Shown here in pieces: positions 24,160 to 33,247 of a DNA stretch of 64,000 bases; positions within the stretch are counted from its first letter, which is position 1; every line of letters begins with the position of its first letter. Under the pieces are notes generated by a model. The model had not been told where the DNA came from and did not search any database. It was given only the letters and a program-made list of their open reading frames with translations. This stretch comes from Gammaproteobacteria bacterium (GTDB lineage Bacteria > Pseudomonadota > Gammaproteobacteria > Steroidobacterales > Steroidobacteraceae). A program made the translations under genes and the position numbers. The stretch spans positions 62,001 through 126,000 of the forward strand of contig PKRE01000001.1 of the NCBI GenBank assembly GCA_017577615.1. The letters run 5' to 3'.

Positions 24160-25302
24160 ATGCGTCTTTCCAGCGTTCTAGGCGCTCTGGTGCTAGGTGT
24201 TTTCGTATCTGGGTGCGGCAGTGAGGCCCCGCCCCCTGCACCACCGCCGCCCGAAGTCGGGGTGGTGACACTCAAGGCACAAACGGTAAGCGAGATCCGG
24301 GACTTACCGGGGCGAACCACGGCCTATGTGATCGCCGAGGTGCGTCCGCAGGTGAGCGGCATCATCAAGGAGCTGCTCTTCGAGGAGGGCAGTGAAGTCA
24401 AAGCCGGACAGCCGTTGTATCAGCTCGACGATGCGATCTACCGCGCCGAGGTCGAGAATCGCAAGGCAGCGCTCGCGCGTGCCCAGGCGACGCTCGAAGC
24501 CGCCAAGCTCGCGGCCAAACGTGCCACTGAGCTCGCGCGCATCGATGCGATGAGCGCGCAAGAGGCCGAGAATGCGGTGGCTGCGCTTCAGCAGGCCGAA
24601 GCCGACGTGAAGGCGGCGGAAGCGGCCCTGCGGCAAGCGGAAGTCAATCTGTCTTACGCGCGCATCACCTCGCCCATTTCCGGTCGCGCCGGCAAGTCCA
24701 ACTTCACACAAGGTGCGCTCGTCACCGCCAATCAGACGATTCCGCTCACGACCGTGCAGCAGCTCGATCCGATCTACGTCGATCTGCAGCAGTCGAGCAG
24801 TGAGTTCTTGCGCCTGCGGCAGGACTTCGGCGGCGGCGATCTCAACCAGAGCACCCCCGTGCAGATCACGCTCGAGAACGGCATGCGTTATCCGCATCAA
24901 GGGGAGCTCAAATTCGCCGACGTGAGCGTCGATCCCACGACCGGCAGCTTCTCGCTCCGCGCCGTCGTTCCGAATCCCGATCGCTGGCTGTTGCCTGGCA
25001 TGTACGTGCGCGCCGTGCTCGAGCGCGGCAAGCGCGAGAACGCGGTGCTCGCCCCGCAGCGAGCGATCACGCGCGACCCGCGAGGCAACGGCGTTGCGCT
25101 CGTCGTCAACGCCGAGAACAAGATCGAGCAGCGCGTGGTCACGACGGTGCGCGCGATCGGCGATCAATGGCTGATCGCCGATGGGCTGAGCGCGGGTGAA
25201 CGTGTCGTCGTCGAAGGCCTGCAGAAAGTCCAACCCGGCATGACGGTCACGCCGGTCGAAGCCACACCGGCCCGCACGGCGGAGACCGCCACCGCGCCCT
25301 GA
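24160..25302 (+). CDS. RND efflux periplasmic adaptor (AcrA/MexA-type lipoprotein)
   Basis: A 380-residue membrane-fusion protein. A lipoprotein signal ends at VFVSGCGSEAPPP, so it is anchored in the inner membrane outer leaflet. Then come the lipoyl half-motif AEVRPQVSGIIKELLFEEGS, a helical hairpin (about 95-165, Ala/Glu-rich coiled coil), the second lipoyl half (LSYARITSPISGRAGKS) and the beta-barrel and membrane-proximal domains, ending with a Thr/Ala tail. It links the RND pump to the outer-membrane channel. First gene of a four- or five-gene operon, 12 bp upstream of the pump gene. Confidence 0.95.
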   Translation: MRLSSVLGALVLGVFVSGCGSEAPPPAPPPPEVGVVTLKAQTVSEIRDLPGRTTAYVIAEVRPQVSGIIKELLFEEGSEVKAGQPLYQLDDAIYRAEVENRKAALARAQATLEAAKLAAKRATELARIDAMSAQEAENAVAALQQAEADVKAAEAALRQAEVNLSYARITSPISGRAGKSNFTQGALVTANQTIPLTTVQQLDPIYVDLQQSSSEFLRLRQDFGGGDLNQSTPVQITLENGMRYPHQGELKFADVSVDPTTGSFSLRAVVPNPDRWLLPGMYVRAVLERGKRENAVLAPQRAITRDPRGNGVALVVNAENKIEQRVVTTVRAIGDQWLIADGLSAGERVVVEGLQKVQPGMTVTPVEATPARTAETATAP

Positions 25303-25314
25303 ACGGAGCACCCC

Positions 25315-28300
25315 ATGGCCAGATTCTTCATCGATCGCCCGGTGTTCGCGTGGGTGATCGCGATCATCATCATGATCGCGGGCGCATTGTCCATTACGAC
25401 CTTGCCGATCTCGCGATATCCGACGATCGCGCCCCCGTCGGTCAACATCAATGCCTTCTATCCAGGCGCGTCGGCCAAAACCGTCGAGGACTCGGTCACG
25501 CAGATCATCGAGCAGAACATGACCGGGCTCGACGGTCTGCTCTACATGACGTCGACCAGCGATTCGAACGGCGGCGTCACCATCACGCTGACTTTCGAAA
25601 GCGGTGTCGATCCCGACATCGCACAGGTGCAGGTGCAGAACAAGCTGCAGCGGGCGATGCCGCTGCTGCCGCAGATCGTGCAGCAGCAAGGCGTCAACGT
25701 CACCAAGGCAAGCGCCGGCTTCCTCATGGTCGTCGGATTTGTCTCCGAGAACGACAGCATGGATCGCACCGATATTTCGGACTTCATCAGTGCGAACATC
25801 GTCGATCCATTGAGTCGCTTGCCCGGTGTCGGCGACGTGCAAGTGTTCGGCGCGCCCTACGCGATGCGCATATGGCTCGATCCGGACAAGCTCAATACTT
25901 ACCAGCTCACACCGAACGACATCGTCACCGCGATCCGGGCGCAGAACGCGCAGGTTTCAGTTGGTCAGCTTGGCGGCGCGCCGGCAATAAAAGGCCAAGA
26001 GCTCAATGCCACGATCACTGCACGCGGTCGCCTGCAAACACCGGAGGAGTTTCGGGAGATTGTCGTGCGCAGCGGCACCGACGGCTCGGTCTTGAAGCTT
26101 GGCGATGTCGCTCGCGTCGAGCTCGGCGCCGGCGATTACAACTTCATCAGCCGCTATAACGGCCGTCCGGCAGCCGGACTTGCGATTTCGCTCGCCACCA
26201 ATGCGAATGCGCTCAGCACCGCACAGGGCGTGCAGCGGCTGCTGAAGGAGCTCGAGCCCACGTTCCCACCCGGCCTGCGTGCGGTCACGCCGTTCGACAC
26301 GACGCCATTCGTGCGCGTCTCGATCCGCGAAGTGGTGAAAACGCTAGGCGAAGCGGTCGTGCTCGTGTTCCTCGTGATGCTGCTGTTCCTGCAGAACATC
26401 CGGGCGACGTTCATTCCGACGATCGCCGTGCCGATCGTGCTGCTCGGCACCTTCGGTGTTCTTGCCGCCGCCGGCTTCTCGATCAACATGCTGACCATGT
26501 TCGCGATGGTGCTCGCGATCGGTCTGCTCGTCGACGACGCCATCGTCGTGGTCGAGAACGTCGAGCGTGTCATGAGGGAAGACAAGCTGCCGCCCCGCGA
26601 AGCGACCCGCAAATCGATGTCGCAGATCACCGGCGCGCTGGTCGGCATCGCGCTCGTGCTGTCGGCAGTGTTCTTGCCGATGGCGTTCCTGAGCGGCTCG
26701 ACGGGTGTCATCTATCGCCAGTTCTCGATCACGATCGTCTCGGCGATGGCGCTCTCGGTGCTGGTCGCGTTGATCCTCACGCCGGCGCTGTGCGCCACGT
26801 TGCTCAAGCCGGTGGACCACGAGCACCATGCAGCTCGACGGGGCTTCTTCGGCTGGTTCAACCGCACCTTCGAGAGCGGCAACGCCAAGTACCGCGGCAT
26901 CGTCTCGCGCATGCTCGCGCGCCCGGGACGCTCGCTGGCTGTCTATGCCGCCATCACCGGCGTAATGCTGGTCTTGTTCATGCGTCTGCCGACCTCCTTC
27001 CTGCCCGATGAAGACCAAGGCGTGCTGTTCGTGCAAGTTCAAGCGCCGGTCGGCGCCACGCAAGAGCGCACGATGCGCGTCATGGAGCAGATCGAGGAAT
27101 ACTTCCTGAACCACGAGAAGGAAGCGGTCGAATCGATCTTCACCGTTCAGGGTTTCAGCTTCGGCGGCGCAGGCCAGAACACGGGTATCGCGTTCGTGAA
27201 GATGCGCGATTGGGACGAACGTCCGAGCGAGGAGCTCGGTGTGCAAGCCGTCGCCATGCGCGCCATGGGTGCGTTGAGCCAGATCAAGGACGCGCTGGTG
27301 TTCGCCTTCCCACCTCCGCCCGTGCCGGAGCTCGGCCGCGCGCAAGGCTTCGCCTTCTACCTGCAAGACAACCTCGGTCGCGGCCACGACGCGCTCATGG
27401 CTGCCCGCAATCAGCTGCTCGCCGCAGCCAATCAAAGCCCGTTGCTCGTCAACGTGCGACCGAACGGCTTGGAGGATACGCCGCAGCTGCGCCTCGACAT
27501 CGACGCGCAGAAGGCCGGCGCCCTCGGCTTGACGATGCAGCAGATCAACGAGACGCTGCAGATCGCTTGGGGCGGTCAATATATCGACGACTTCATCGAT
27601 CGCGGCCGCGTCAAGCGCGTGTACGTGCAGGCAGATGCGCCGTTCCGCATGCTGCCGGAGGATTTCGATCGCTGGTACGTGCGCAATCAGGCTGGCGAGA
27701 TGGTGCCCTTCTCGGCCTTCTCCACCTGGCGCTGGGACTATGGCTCGCCGCGGCTCGAGCGCTACAACGGCGTCTCGGCGGTCGAGATCAATGGCGAAGC
27801 GGCCCCAGGCGTGAGCTCCGGCGACGCGATGGCGGAGATCGAGCGGCTCGCAAGTCAGCTTCCGCAAGGCTTCAGCGTCGCCTGGACGGGCGCGTCGTAT
27901 CAGGAGCGCGCAGCCGGCGCCCAGACGCCGTTGCTGTACACGTTGTCTATTCTCGTGGTGTTCCTGTGCCTGGCGGCTCTCTACGAGAGCTGGGCGATCC
28001 CCGCTTCCGTCATGCTCGTCGTACCGCTCGGAATCTTCGGTGCGGTGCTCGCGACGACGTTGCGCGGGCTCGAACGCGACGTCTACTTCCAGGTGGCCAT
28101 GCTCGCCACCGTCGGACTAGCGAGCAAGAACGCCGTGCTCATCGTTGAGTTCGCGAAGCACAATCTCGAGCAAGGGTTGGATCTGGTCGAGAGCGTGATG
28201 CGCGCCATCCGCGATCGACTGCGTCCGATCATCATGACCTCTATGGCCTTCGGTCTCGGTGTGCTTCCGCTCGCGCTCGCGACGGGCGCGGGCTCGGGTG

Positions 28301-28476
28301 CACAGCGCGCGATCGGCACGGGCGTCATCGGCGGCATGCTCGCCGGTACCTTCCTCGGCATTTTCTTCGTGCCGCTGTTCTTCGTCTTGATACAGAAGCT
28401 CGTACGCCGCGTGCGCAAGACCGAGCAGGCGCCCGCTGCAGTTGGTACTTTGGATCAGGGTCCGGCCCATGTTTAA
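25315..28476 (+). CDS. RND multidrug efflux transporter (AcrB/MexB-type, HAE1)
   Basis: A 1053-residue trimeric inner-membrane pump driven by protons. It starts MARFFIDRPVFAWVIAIIIM, has porter-domain motifs (NAFYPGASAKTVEDSVTQ), the proton-relay Asp pair in GLLVDDAIVVVENVERV and the second-half counterpart VGLASKNAVLIVEFAK. Length and motifs match the HAE1 family, which exports drugs, dyes and detergents. The gene overlaps the channel gene by 8 bp, indicating translational coupling. Confidence 0.97.
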   Translation: MARFFIDRPVFAWVIAIIIMIAGALSITTLPISRYPTIAPPSVNINAFYPGASAKTVEDSVTQIIEQNMTGLDGLLYMTSTSDSNGGVTITLTFESGVDPDIAQVQVQNKLQRAMPLLPQIVQQQGVNVTKASAGFLMVVGFVSENDSMDRTDISDFISANIVDPLSRLPGVGDVQVFGAPYAMRIWLDPDKLNTYQLTPNDIVTAIRAQNAQVSVGQLGGAPAIKGQELNATITARGRLQTPEEFREIVVRSGTDGSVLKLGDVARVELGAGDYNFISRYNGRPAAGLAISLATNANALSTAQGVQRLLKELEPTFPPGLRAVTPFDTTPFVRVSIREVVKTLGEAVVLVFLVMLLFLQNIRATFIPTIAVPIVLLGTFGVLAAAGFSINMLTMFAMVLAIGLLVDDAIVVVENVERVMREDKLPPREATRKSMSQITGALVGIALVLSAVFLPMAFLSGSTGVIYRQFSITIVSAMALSVLVALILTPALCATLLKPVDHEHHAARRGFFGWFNRTFESGNAKYRGIVSRMLARPGRSLAVYAAITGVMLVLFMRLPTSFLPDEDQGVLFVQVQAPVGATQERTMRVMEQIEEYFLNHEKEAVESIFTVQGFSFGGAGQNTGIAFVKMRDWDERPSEELGVQAVAMRAMGALSQIKDALVFAFPPPPVPELGRAQGFAFYLQDNLGRGHDALMAARNQLLAAANQSPLLVNVRPNGLEDTPQLRLDIDAQKAGALGLTMQQINETLQIAWGGQYIDDFIDRGRVKRVYVQADAPFRMLPEDFDRWYVRNQAGEMVPFSAFSTWRWDYGSPRLERYNGVSAVEINGEAAPGVSSGDAMAEIERLASQLPQGFSVAWTGASYQERAAGAQTPLLYTLSILVVFLCLAALYESWAIPASVMLVVPLGIFGAVLATTLRGLERDVYFQVAMLATVGLASKNAVLIVEFAKHNLEQGLDLVESVMRAIRDRLRPIIMTSMAFGLGVLPLALATGAGSGAQRAIGTGVIGGMLAGTFLGIFFVPLFFVLIQKLVRRVRKTEQAPAAVGTLDQGPAHV

Positions 28477-29893
28477 GGTGGTTCGCTTCGTTCCGCTTGC
28501 CACGGCCGTGCTGGCAGGGGCTGCGTGCACATTCGCGCCCCGCTACGAGCGCCCCGAGCCGCCATTGCCCGATGCCTGGAGCGCACCCGTCGAGGCGCCG
28601 GCGACGCCCGCTGCAGACGGTGAGTCGATCGATTCGCTCTCCTGGCGCCAGTTCGTGCGTTCGCCGAAGCTCACGGGATTGATTGAGCTTGCGCTCGAGA
28701 ACAATCGCGATCTGAGGATCGCAGCGCTCAATGTCGAGCGGGCGCGTGCGCTCTATCGGATCCAGCGTGCAGACTCCTTTCCGAGCGCTGACGTCGAGGG
28801 GAGCTTCACGCGGCAGCGTGTGCCGCCCAACCTCACCGTGCCCGGCCGCGAAGGCGTCTTCGAGCAATACAGCGCTTCGGTCGGCGCAGCGTTCGAGCTC
28901 GATGTCTTCGGTCGCCTGCGCAGCTTGAATCGCGCGGCGCTCGAGGATTTCCTCGCTCAAGAGTGGTCACGACGGAGCATCCAGATCAGTCTGATTGCGG
29001 AGGTGGCGCAGGCGTTCCTCACGCTTGCGAACGATCTGGCGCTCAAGGAGCTGGCCGAAGCGACTGCACGCAATCAGGAAGAGTGGTTCCGGCTCACTCA
29101 GGAGCGCCACCGGCTCGGCGCCGCATCCGGTCTGGAGCTGCATCAGGCACAGACCCAGGTGGAACAGGCACGCGCCGACGCAGCCCGCTACCAAGGCGAC
29201 GTTGCGCGCGACTTGAACGTGCTGCGGGTGCTCGTCGGGACGAACATTCCGCCGGACTTGCTGCCGGAGAGCAGCGATGCGCAGGAGGCGCTGATCGGGC
29301 CAGTGCCGGTTGAGCTACCTTCGCGCGTGTTGCTCAATCGTCCCGACATCCTCGCCGCCGAGCATGCGCTGCGCGCCGCGAACGCCAACATCGGTGCGGC
29401 GCGTGCGGCGTTCTTCCCGAGCATCTCGTTGACTGGCAGCAGCGGTTACGTGAGCCCGGAGCTCTCCGGGCTGTTCGAAGCGCCGAACCGCTCGTGGACC
29501 TTCGTGCCACGAGTATCCCTGCCGATCTTCCAAGGCGGACGCTTGCGCGCAGGTCTCGATGTCGCGCACGTCGATCGACAGATCGCGCTCGCCCGCTACG
29601 AGCAAGCGATTCAGATCGGTTTCCAAGAGGTCAACGACGCGCTCGCGTTGACCGGCGCGCTCAGGCGCCAACGCGAGGCTCAGGAACGTCTTGTGGCAGC
29701 CTCAGCGCGCGCATTCGAGCTGTCGCAGGCGCGGCGCGAGGCCGGCCAGGAAAGCTATCTCACGCTCCTCGACGCGCAACGCAGCTACTACGCGGCACAA
29801 CAGGGTCTCATCGCCACGCGGCGTGCCGAACAGATCAATCTCGTGACGCTGTATCGCGCGCTCGGCGGGGGCTGGGAAAGCGAGCAGCAATGA
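28469..29893 (+). CDS. Outer-membrane efflux channel lipoprotein (OprM/NodT-type)
   Basis: A 474-residue TolC-like channel. The signal peptide ends in a lipobox (VLAGAACTFAP), followed by two OEP domains with typical segments (YEQYSASVGAAFELDVFG, LLNRPDILAAEHALRAANA, RVSLPIFQGGRLRAGL). It completes the tripartite pump as the outer-membrane exit duct. I chose the ATG at 28469, inside the pump gene's last codons, rather than the upstream start at 28442, because MFKVVRFVPLATAV gives a normal signal peptide. Confidence 0.94.
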   Translation: MFKVVRFVPLATAVLAGAACTFAPRYERPEPPLPDAWSAPVEAPATPAADGESIDSLSWRQFVRSPKLTGLIELALENNRDLRIAALNVERARALYRIQRADSFPSADVEGSFTRQRVPPNLTVPGREGVFEQYSASVGAAFELDVFGRLRSLNRAALEDFLAQEWSRRSIQISLIAEVAQAFLTLANDLALKELAEATARNQEEWFRLTQERHRLGAASGLELHQAQTQVEQARADAARYQGDVARDLNVLRVLVGTNIPPDLLPESSDAQEALIGPVPVELPSRVLLNRPDILAAEHALRAANANIGAARAAFFPSISLTGSSGYVSPELSGLFEAPNRSWTFVPRVSLPIFQGGRLRAGLDVAHVDRQIALARYEQAIQIGFQEVNDALALTGALRRQREAQERLVAASARAFELSQARREAGQESYLTLLDAQRSYYAAQQGLIATRRAEQINLVTLYRALGGGWESEQQ

Positions 29894-30549
29894 TGAACGA
29901 TCCCGAGCATGCTTTCACGGAGCGCGCGCTCAAGCAGCGCGAACGCATTTTGGAGGCCGCGCGGCTTTGCTTCTTGAAGCGCGGTTTTCACGGTGCGAGC
30001 ATTGCCGACATCGCGCACGAAGCCGGGATGAGCCCAGGGCTCATCTATCGGTACTTCCCCAGCAAGCAGGCGATCATCAAGGCCATCATCGAGCGCCAGC
30101 TCGAATCCGGGCGCCGCGCGCTCGAGGAGATCAAGTCCGCAGAAGACTTCGTACAGGGCATCCTGAACGCTATCGAGCACTGGCGCAGTGGCTGCGCCAA
30201 CCACATGAACGCCCCGCTCTTCCTCGAGATCTCCGCGGAAGCGACCCGCGACCCGGAGATCGCCGCCACAGTCGAGGAGGCCGACCGCCTCATCAAGAAT
30301 CACCTGCTCGAGGCGATGCAGCGCACCGCCCGGAGCAAGGTGCTCTACCAGGATCCTCGTCGTGCGAACGCTCGGATACTATTGCTCATGAGCGTCGTCG
30401 AAGGTCTTGCGATTCGCGCCTGCCGCGACCCGCAACTCGACCCGGACCTGCTGCGTTGTGCTTTGACGAAGTTCATTGCCGGCCTGCAGGCGGACGAACG
30501 CGAGTACGCCGCGGCCGCGCAAGCTCATTCTTCGTGTACGAAGACGTGA
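29890..30549 (+). CDS. TetR/AcrR-family regulator (efflux operon)
   Basis: A 219-residue regulator with an N-terminal TetR HTH (RERILEAARLCFLKRGFHGAS, IADIAHEAGMSPGLIYRYFPSKQAI) and a C-terminal ligand domain of the AcrR_C type (AEDFVQGILNAIEHW). Its ATG overlaps the channel gene's stop (ATGA), so it is expressed with the pump it probably represses. The palindrome at 24090-24111 is the natural candidate operator, closing an autoregulatory loop; that is inference. Confidence 0.92.
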   Translation: MMNDPEHAFTERALKQRERILEAARLCFLKRGFHGASIADIAHEAGMSPGLIYRYFPSKQAIIKAIIERQLESGRRALEEIKSAEDFVQGILNAIEHWRSGCANHMNAPLFLEISAEATRDPEIAATVEEADRLIKNHLLEAMQRTARSKVLYQDPRRANARILLLMSVVEGLAIRACRDPQLDPDLLRCALTKFIAGLQADEREYAAAAQAHSSCTKT

Positions 30550-30564
30550 CGAGGGCCTTGTAAG

Positions 30565-31101
30565 TTGAACAAGTCATCGGTTCGCGACCGAATCCTCGAA
30601 GCTGCCGACCGGGTCGCGCGGGAGCGAGGCGTTGCGAACCTGACGCTCGACTTGGTCGCTGAGCAAGCGAACATCAGCAAAGGCGGGCTGCTTTATCACT
30701 TCACGACCAAGGAAGCCCTCCTCACCGGCATGATCGATCGCGCAATCGAGCGCTATCGCACCCTGCTGCGCGCCGAGATCGATCGGCAGGGGAACGACTA
30801 CCGCTCCTACCTCAAGGCCAGCCTGCTCGCGCGCAAGGACTGCGATGAGGGCTCGGCATGCATGCGTGCTTTCTTTGCAGCAGCCGCAAACTTTCCGGAC
30901 ATGCCCGAGCGCGCCCGCAGCGACATCAAAGAGCATTTCGAGCGATTGCGCGCCGACCCCTCCCGCTTCGCCAGCGCGGCAATTCTGAGCCTTGCCATCG
31001 ACGGCCTGCACTTCCTTGAGCTACTGAATCTATCGCCGCTGACGCCCGAGGAGCGCCAAACCGTGATTGCCAAGCTGCTGGAGGAGGTGGAGAGGCTTTA
31101 G
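30565..31101 (+). CDS. Second TetR-family regulator
   Basis: A 178-residue regulator with a TetR HTH (SVRDRILEAADRVARERGV, LDLVAEQANISKGGLLYHF) and a helical TetR_C-type ligand domain (about 75-170) containing CDEGSACMRAFFAAAANFP. It starts with TTG at 30565, 15 bp after the first TetR gene, with GAGGG upstream at a somewhat long spacing. Its stop TAG runs straight into a G-rich heptamer array. Two tandem TetR genes at the end of one efflux operon suggest two inducing signals or a recent acquisition. Confidence 0.88.
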   Translation: MNKSSVRDRILEAADRVARERGVANLTLDLVAEQANISKGGLLYHFTTKEALLTGMIDRAIERYRTLLRAEIDRQGNDYRSYLKASLLARKDCDEGSACMRAFFAAAANFPDMPERARSDIKEHFERLRADPSRFASAAILSLAIDGLHFLELLNLSPLTPEERQTVIAKLLEEVERL

Positions 31102-31157
31102 GGGCTGGGGGCTTGGGGCTCGGGACCCAGGATCCAGCGCCCGAGCCCCGAGCCCAC
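31101..31157. repeat. Paired heptamer element between convergent tetR and sigma-factor genes
   Basis: The G-rich arm at 31101-31128 reads GGGGCTG, GGGGCTT, GGGGCTC, GGGACCC. The C-rich arm at 31140-31153 reads CCCGAGC twice. GGGGCTCGGG (31115-31124) pairs perfectly with CCCGAGCCCC (31140-31149). The G arm also fits the quadruplex pattern, with loops of 2-3 bases. It fills the gap between two convergent genes. Confidence 0.85.
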
Positions 31158-31162
31158 ACCAC

Positions 31163-32401
31163 TCACGCGCTCAACCGGTCGAGATTCATCCTGATGTGCG
31201 CCGCTTCCGCTGCGGTACGTGCCAACGAAATGGCGCGGTCGAAATCTGCTCGCGCTTCGTCCTTGCGACCCAGCTGCATGAGCAGTGCACCGCGTACCCC
31301 ATAAAAATGAAAGTAATTAGCCAGCGGCGCCTGCAGCGGCTCGATGAGCTCAAGCGCGCGTGTGGGGCCGTGTACCTTGCTGACCGCGACCGCTCGATTG
31401 AGCGTCACGACGGGCGAAGGCTGGAGTCGTTCGAGGGCGGCGTAGAGCCGTTCGATCTCCGCCCAATCCGTTTCTTGGGGGGTCTGCGCACGCGAGTGAA
31501 CGGCAGCGATGGCCGCTTGCACCTGATACGGACCGGGACGGCGATGCCGCAGCGCTTTCTCGACCAACACGAGCCCTTCGCTGATCAGCTCTTGGTTCCA
31601 GAGCCGGCGATCCTGATCCTCGAGTAAGACGATGGCCCCGCTGGCGTCGATGCGGGCCTTGGCGCGTGCGTGTTGCAGAAGCAACAGCGCAGTCAGACCC
31701 ATGATCTCCGGCTCGCTCGGAAACAGGCGCAAGAGCAATCGAGCAAGCCGAATCGCTTCCTCACACAGCGGAATGCGGACATGCACGTCACCGCCGCTGG
31801 CAGAGTAGCCCTCGTTGAACAGCAGGTAGATCATCGCCGCGACCGTCTCGAGTCGGCGTCGGCGCTCGACTGGGCCGGGCGTCTCGAACGGCACCCGGGC
31901 GGCAGCTACGCGGCGCTTCGCCCGCGTAATGCGCTGCTCCATCGCGCTTTCACTGACCAAGAAGGCACGTGCAATCTCCGGCACAGTCAGCCCAGAGACG
32001 ACGCGCAGCGCAAGCGCAATCTGCTGGGTCGCCGGCAGGCTGGGATGGCAACAGATAAACAGCAACCTCAATATGTCATCCCGGTAATGCGCATTGTCGA
32101 GTCGCTCGGCGAGCTCGTCCTGGGTATCGCCCACATCCGACAGCACCGCCTCGTCGGGTAGCTGATCGAGGCGCTTGTTGCGGCGAACCTCATCCAGCGC
32201 ATAGTTGCGTGCCACGAAAATCAGCCATGCCGCCGGGTCACGCGGCGGTCCGTTCGTGGACCAGTGATTGAGCGCCCGAAGCGAGGCTTCCTGAAACGCT
32301 TCCTCCGCCGTCTCCAAGTCGCGGAAATAGCGCAACAGCGCCGCCAGGACTTGGGGACGTGCCGCCGTCAGCGCGGCATCGATCCAAGCAATGTCTGTCA
32401 T
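31163..32401 (-). CDS. ECF42-type RNA polymerase sigma factor with TPR-like C-terminal extension
   Basis: A 412-residue sigma factor, long for the ECF family. Sigma-2 covers about 10-75 (LRYFRDLETAEEAFQEA, AWLIFVARNYALDEVRR) and sigma-4 about 110-170 (LALRVVSGLTVPEIARAFLV, AMEQRITRAKRRV). A DUF6596/TPR-like extension of about 230 residues follows. This architecture with an upstream YCII/DGPF gene defines the ECF42 group, whose extension is known to be needed for activity in Streptomyces and Xanthomonas. It overlaps the YCII gene by 4 bp, and no anti-sigma gene is present. Confidence 0.92.
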   Translation of the reverse strand: MTDIAWIDAALTAARPQVLAALLRYFRDLETAEEAFQEASLRALNHWSTNGPPRDPAAWLIFVARNYALDEVRRNKRLDQLPDEAVLSDVGDTQDELAERLDNAHYRDDILRLLFICCHPSLPATQQIALALRVVSGLTVPEIARAFLVSESAMEQRITRAKRRVAAARVPFETPGPVERRRRLETVAAMIYLLFNEGYSASGGDVHVRIPLCEEAIRLARLLLRLFPSEPEIMGLTALLLLQHARAKARIDASGAIVLLEDQDRRLWNQELISEGLVLVEKALRHRRPGPYQVQAAIAAVHSRAQTPQETDWAEIERLYAALERLQPSPVVTLNRAVAVSKVHGPTRALELIEPLQAPLANYFHFYGVRGALLMQLGRKDEARADFDRAISLARTAAEAAHIRMNLDRLSA

Positions 32402-32814
32402 GGGGCATCTCTCTTATGGGCCGAGCGGCTCGTGCGCCGCAAGCGGGATGCGAACTCGCCGGCACTGCCGGTATCCCGGAATTGGCGGATCGGGCGGATT
32501 TCCATCGTCCCCGATCCCTGTGCCAGCGCCATTGCGGTGTCGATCGCCTCTGTGAGCGAGTCGCAGTCCACCACGTAAAGCCCGAGCAATTGCTCCTTTG
32601 TCTCGGCGTAAGGGCCGTCGAGCACGACACGTCGGCGACCTGAGCGGATCGTGAGCGCTGTGGTCGTTGGCATGAGCCACACCACCGGGCCGATCTCGCC
32701 CCGGATTGCAAGGCCGCTCTCGCGCCTGGCACGATCATTCATGATCGCATCGTCCAGCGCGGACGACCACCATCCAATATCTTCGGCCTCATAACAAAGA
32801 ATTGCGTAAAGCAT
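32398..32814 (-). CDS. YCII/DGPF-domain protein, partner of the ECF42 sigma factor
   Basis: A 138-residue protein with the DGPF-type motif RVVLDGPYAETKEQLLGLYVVDC and the closing MEIRPIRQF. It is the upstream partner in an ATGA-coupled pair with the sigma gene. DGPF proteins are the usual ECF42 targets and partners, with no proven biochemical role. The frame is open to 33171, but the family start is MLYAILCYEAEDI at 32814, with AAGGTG upstream. The last 25 residues are Arg/Ser-rich and unlike the family, perhaps an unstructured tail. Confidence 0.88.
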   Translation of the reverse strand: MLYAILCYEAEDIGWWSSALDDAIMNDRARRESGLAIRGEIGPVVWLMPTTTALTIRSGRRRVVLDGPYAETKEQLLGLYVVDCDSLTEAIDTAMALAQGSGTMEIRPIRQFRDTGSAGEFASRLRRTSRSAHKRDAP

Positions 32815-33247
32815 CCCACACCTTGCCGATGGGCTGGCGGACGGCACACCGCACCGCTCGACGCTTGGACGATGTGTACCTCGGCTATAAGACGCAGCGA
32901 CTCGGACGAAACCGACAGTCGAGCGTCTTCGAACCAAGCCGGCCGACCTCGCGGCCCTGTTCCGTCCGATCGCTCTGATTTCGCGGAACAACAGCGCCCG
33001 CATATCGGTTGAATGACTTACACGGCGACGCGCTAAACCACATGATCGAGGCAAGCGTTCCATCGCGGCCCCCTGCCTGCGCAGGGGCACACCTTGCTGT
33101 ATGCGTCGGCGCCGAGGCGCGAAGAATTCGAGCCTGCTGCGCGAGTTACCACGCGGCACTCCTTCGCACACGGACGCGTGCGCTCGAATACCTCATACTC
33201 ATTGCGGCGGGCGGGCATGATTGGGTCCGCTTGCGCGAGGATCCTGC
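32815..33247. other. Divergent intergenic region without recognised gene
   Basis: About 430 bp between the YCII start and the histidine kinase start. It holds one small perfect hairpin (CCCCTGC at 33070-33076 with GCAGGGG at 33081-33087). ORFs in it lack domain features. The ECF42 promoter must lie here, but I could not identify a -35/-10 pair with confidence. Confidence 0.5.

Noticed and set aside
24304..25842. 512-codon open frame on the - strand opposite the efflux adaptor and pump
   Set aside because: Arg/His/Asp-rich composition with no recognisable motifs; the + strand carries an intact RND operon.
26344..27867. 507-codon open frame antisense to the RND pump
   Set aside because: Low-complexity His/Glu/Arg product mirrors the coding strand; no ribosome-binding site or family match.
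33070..33087. Small perfect hairpin CCCCTGC/GCAGGGG as a terminator
   Set aside because: It lies between divergent genes rather than after one and has no U-run, so a terminator role is not supported.
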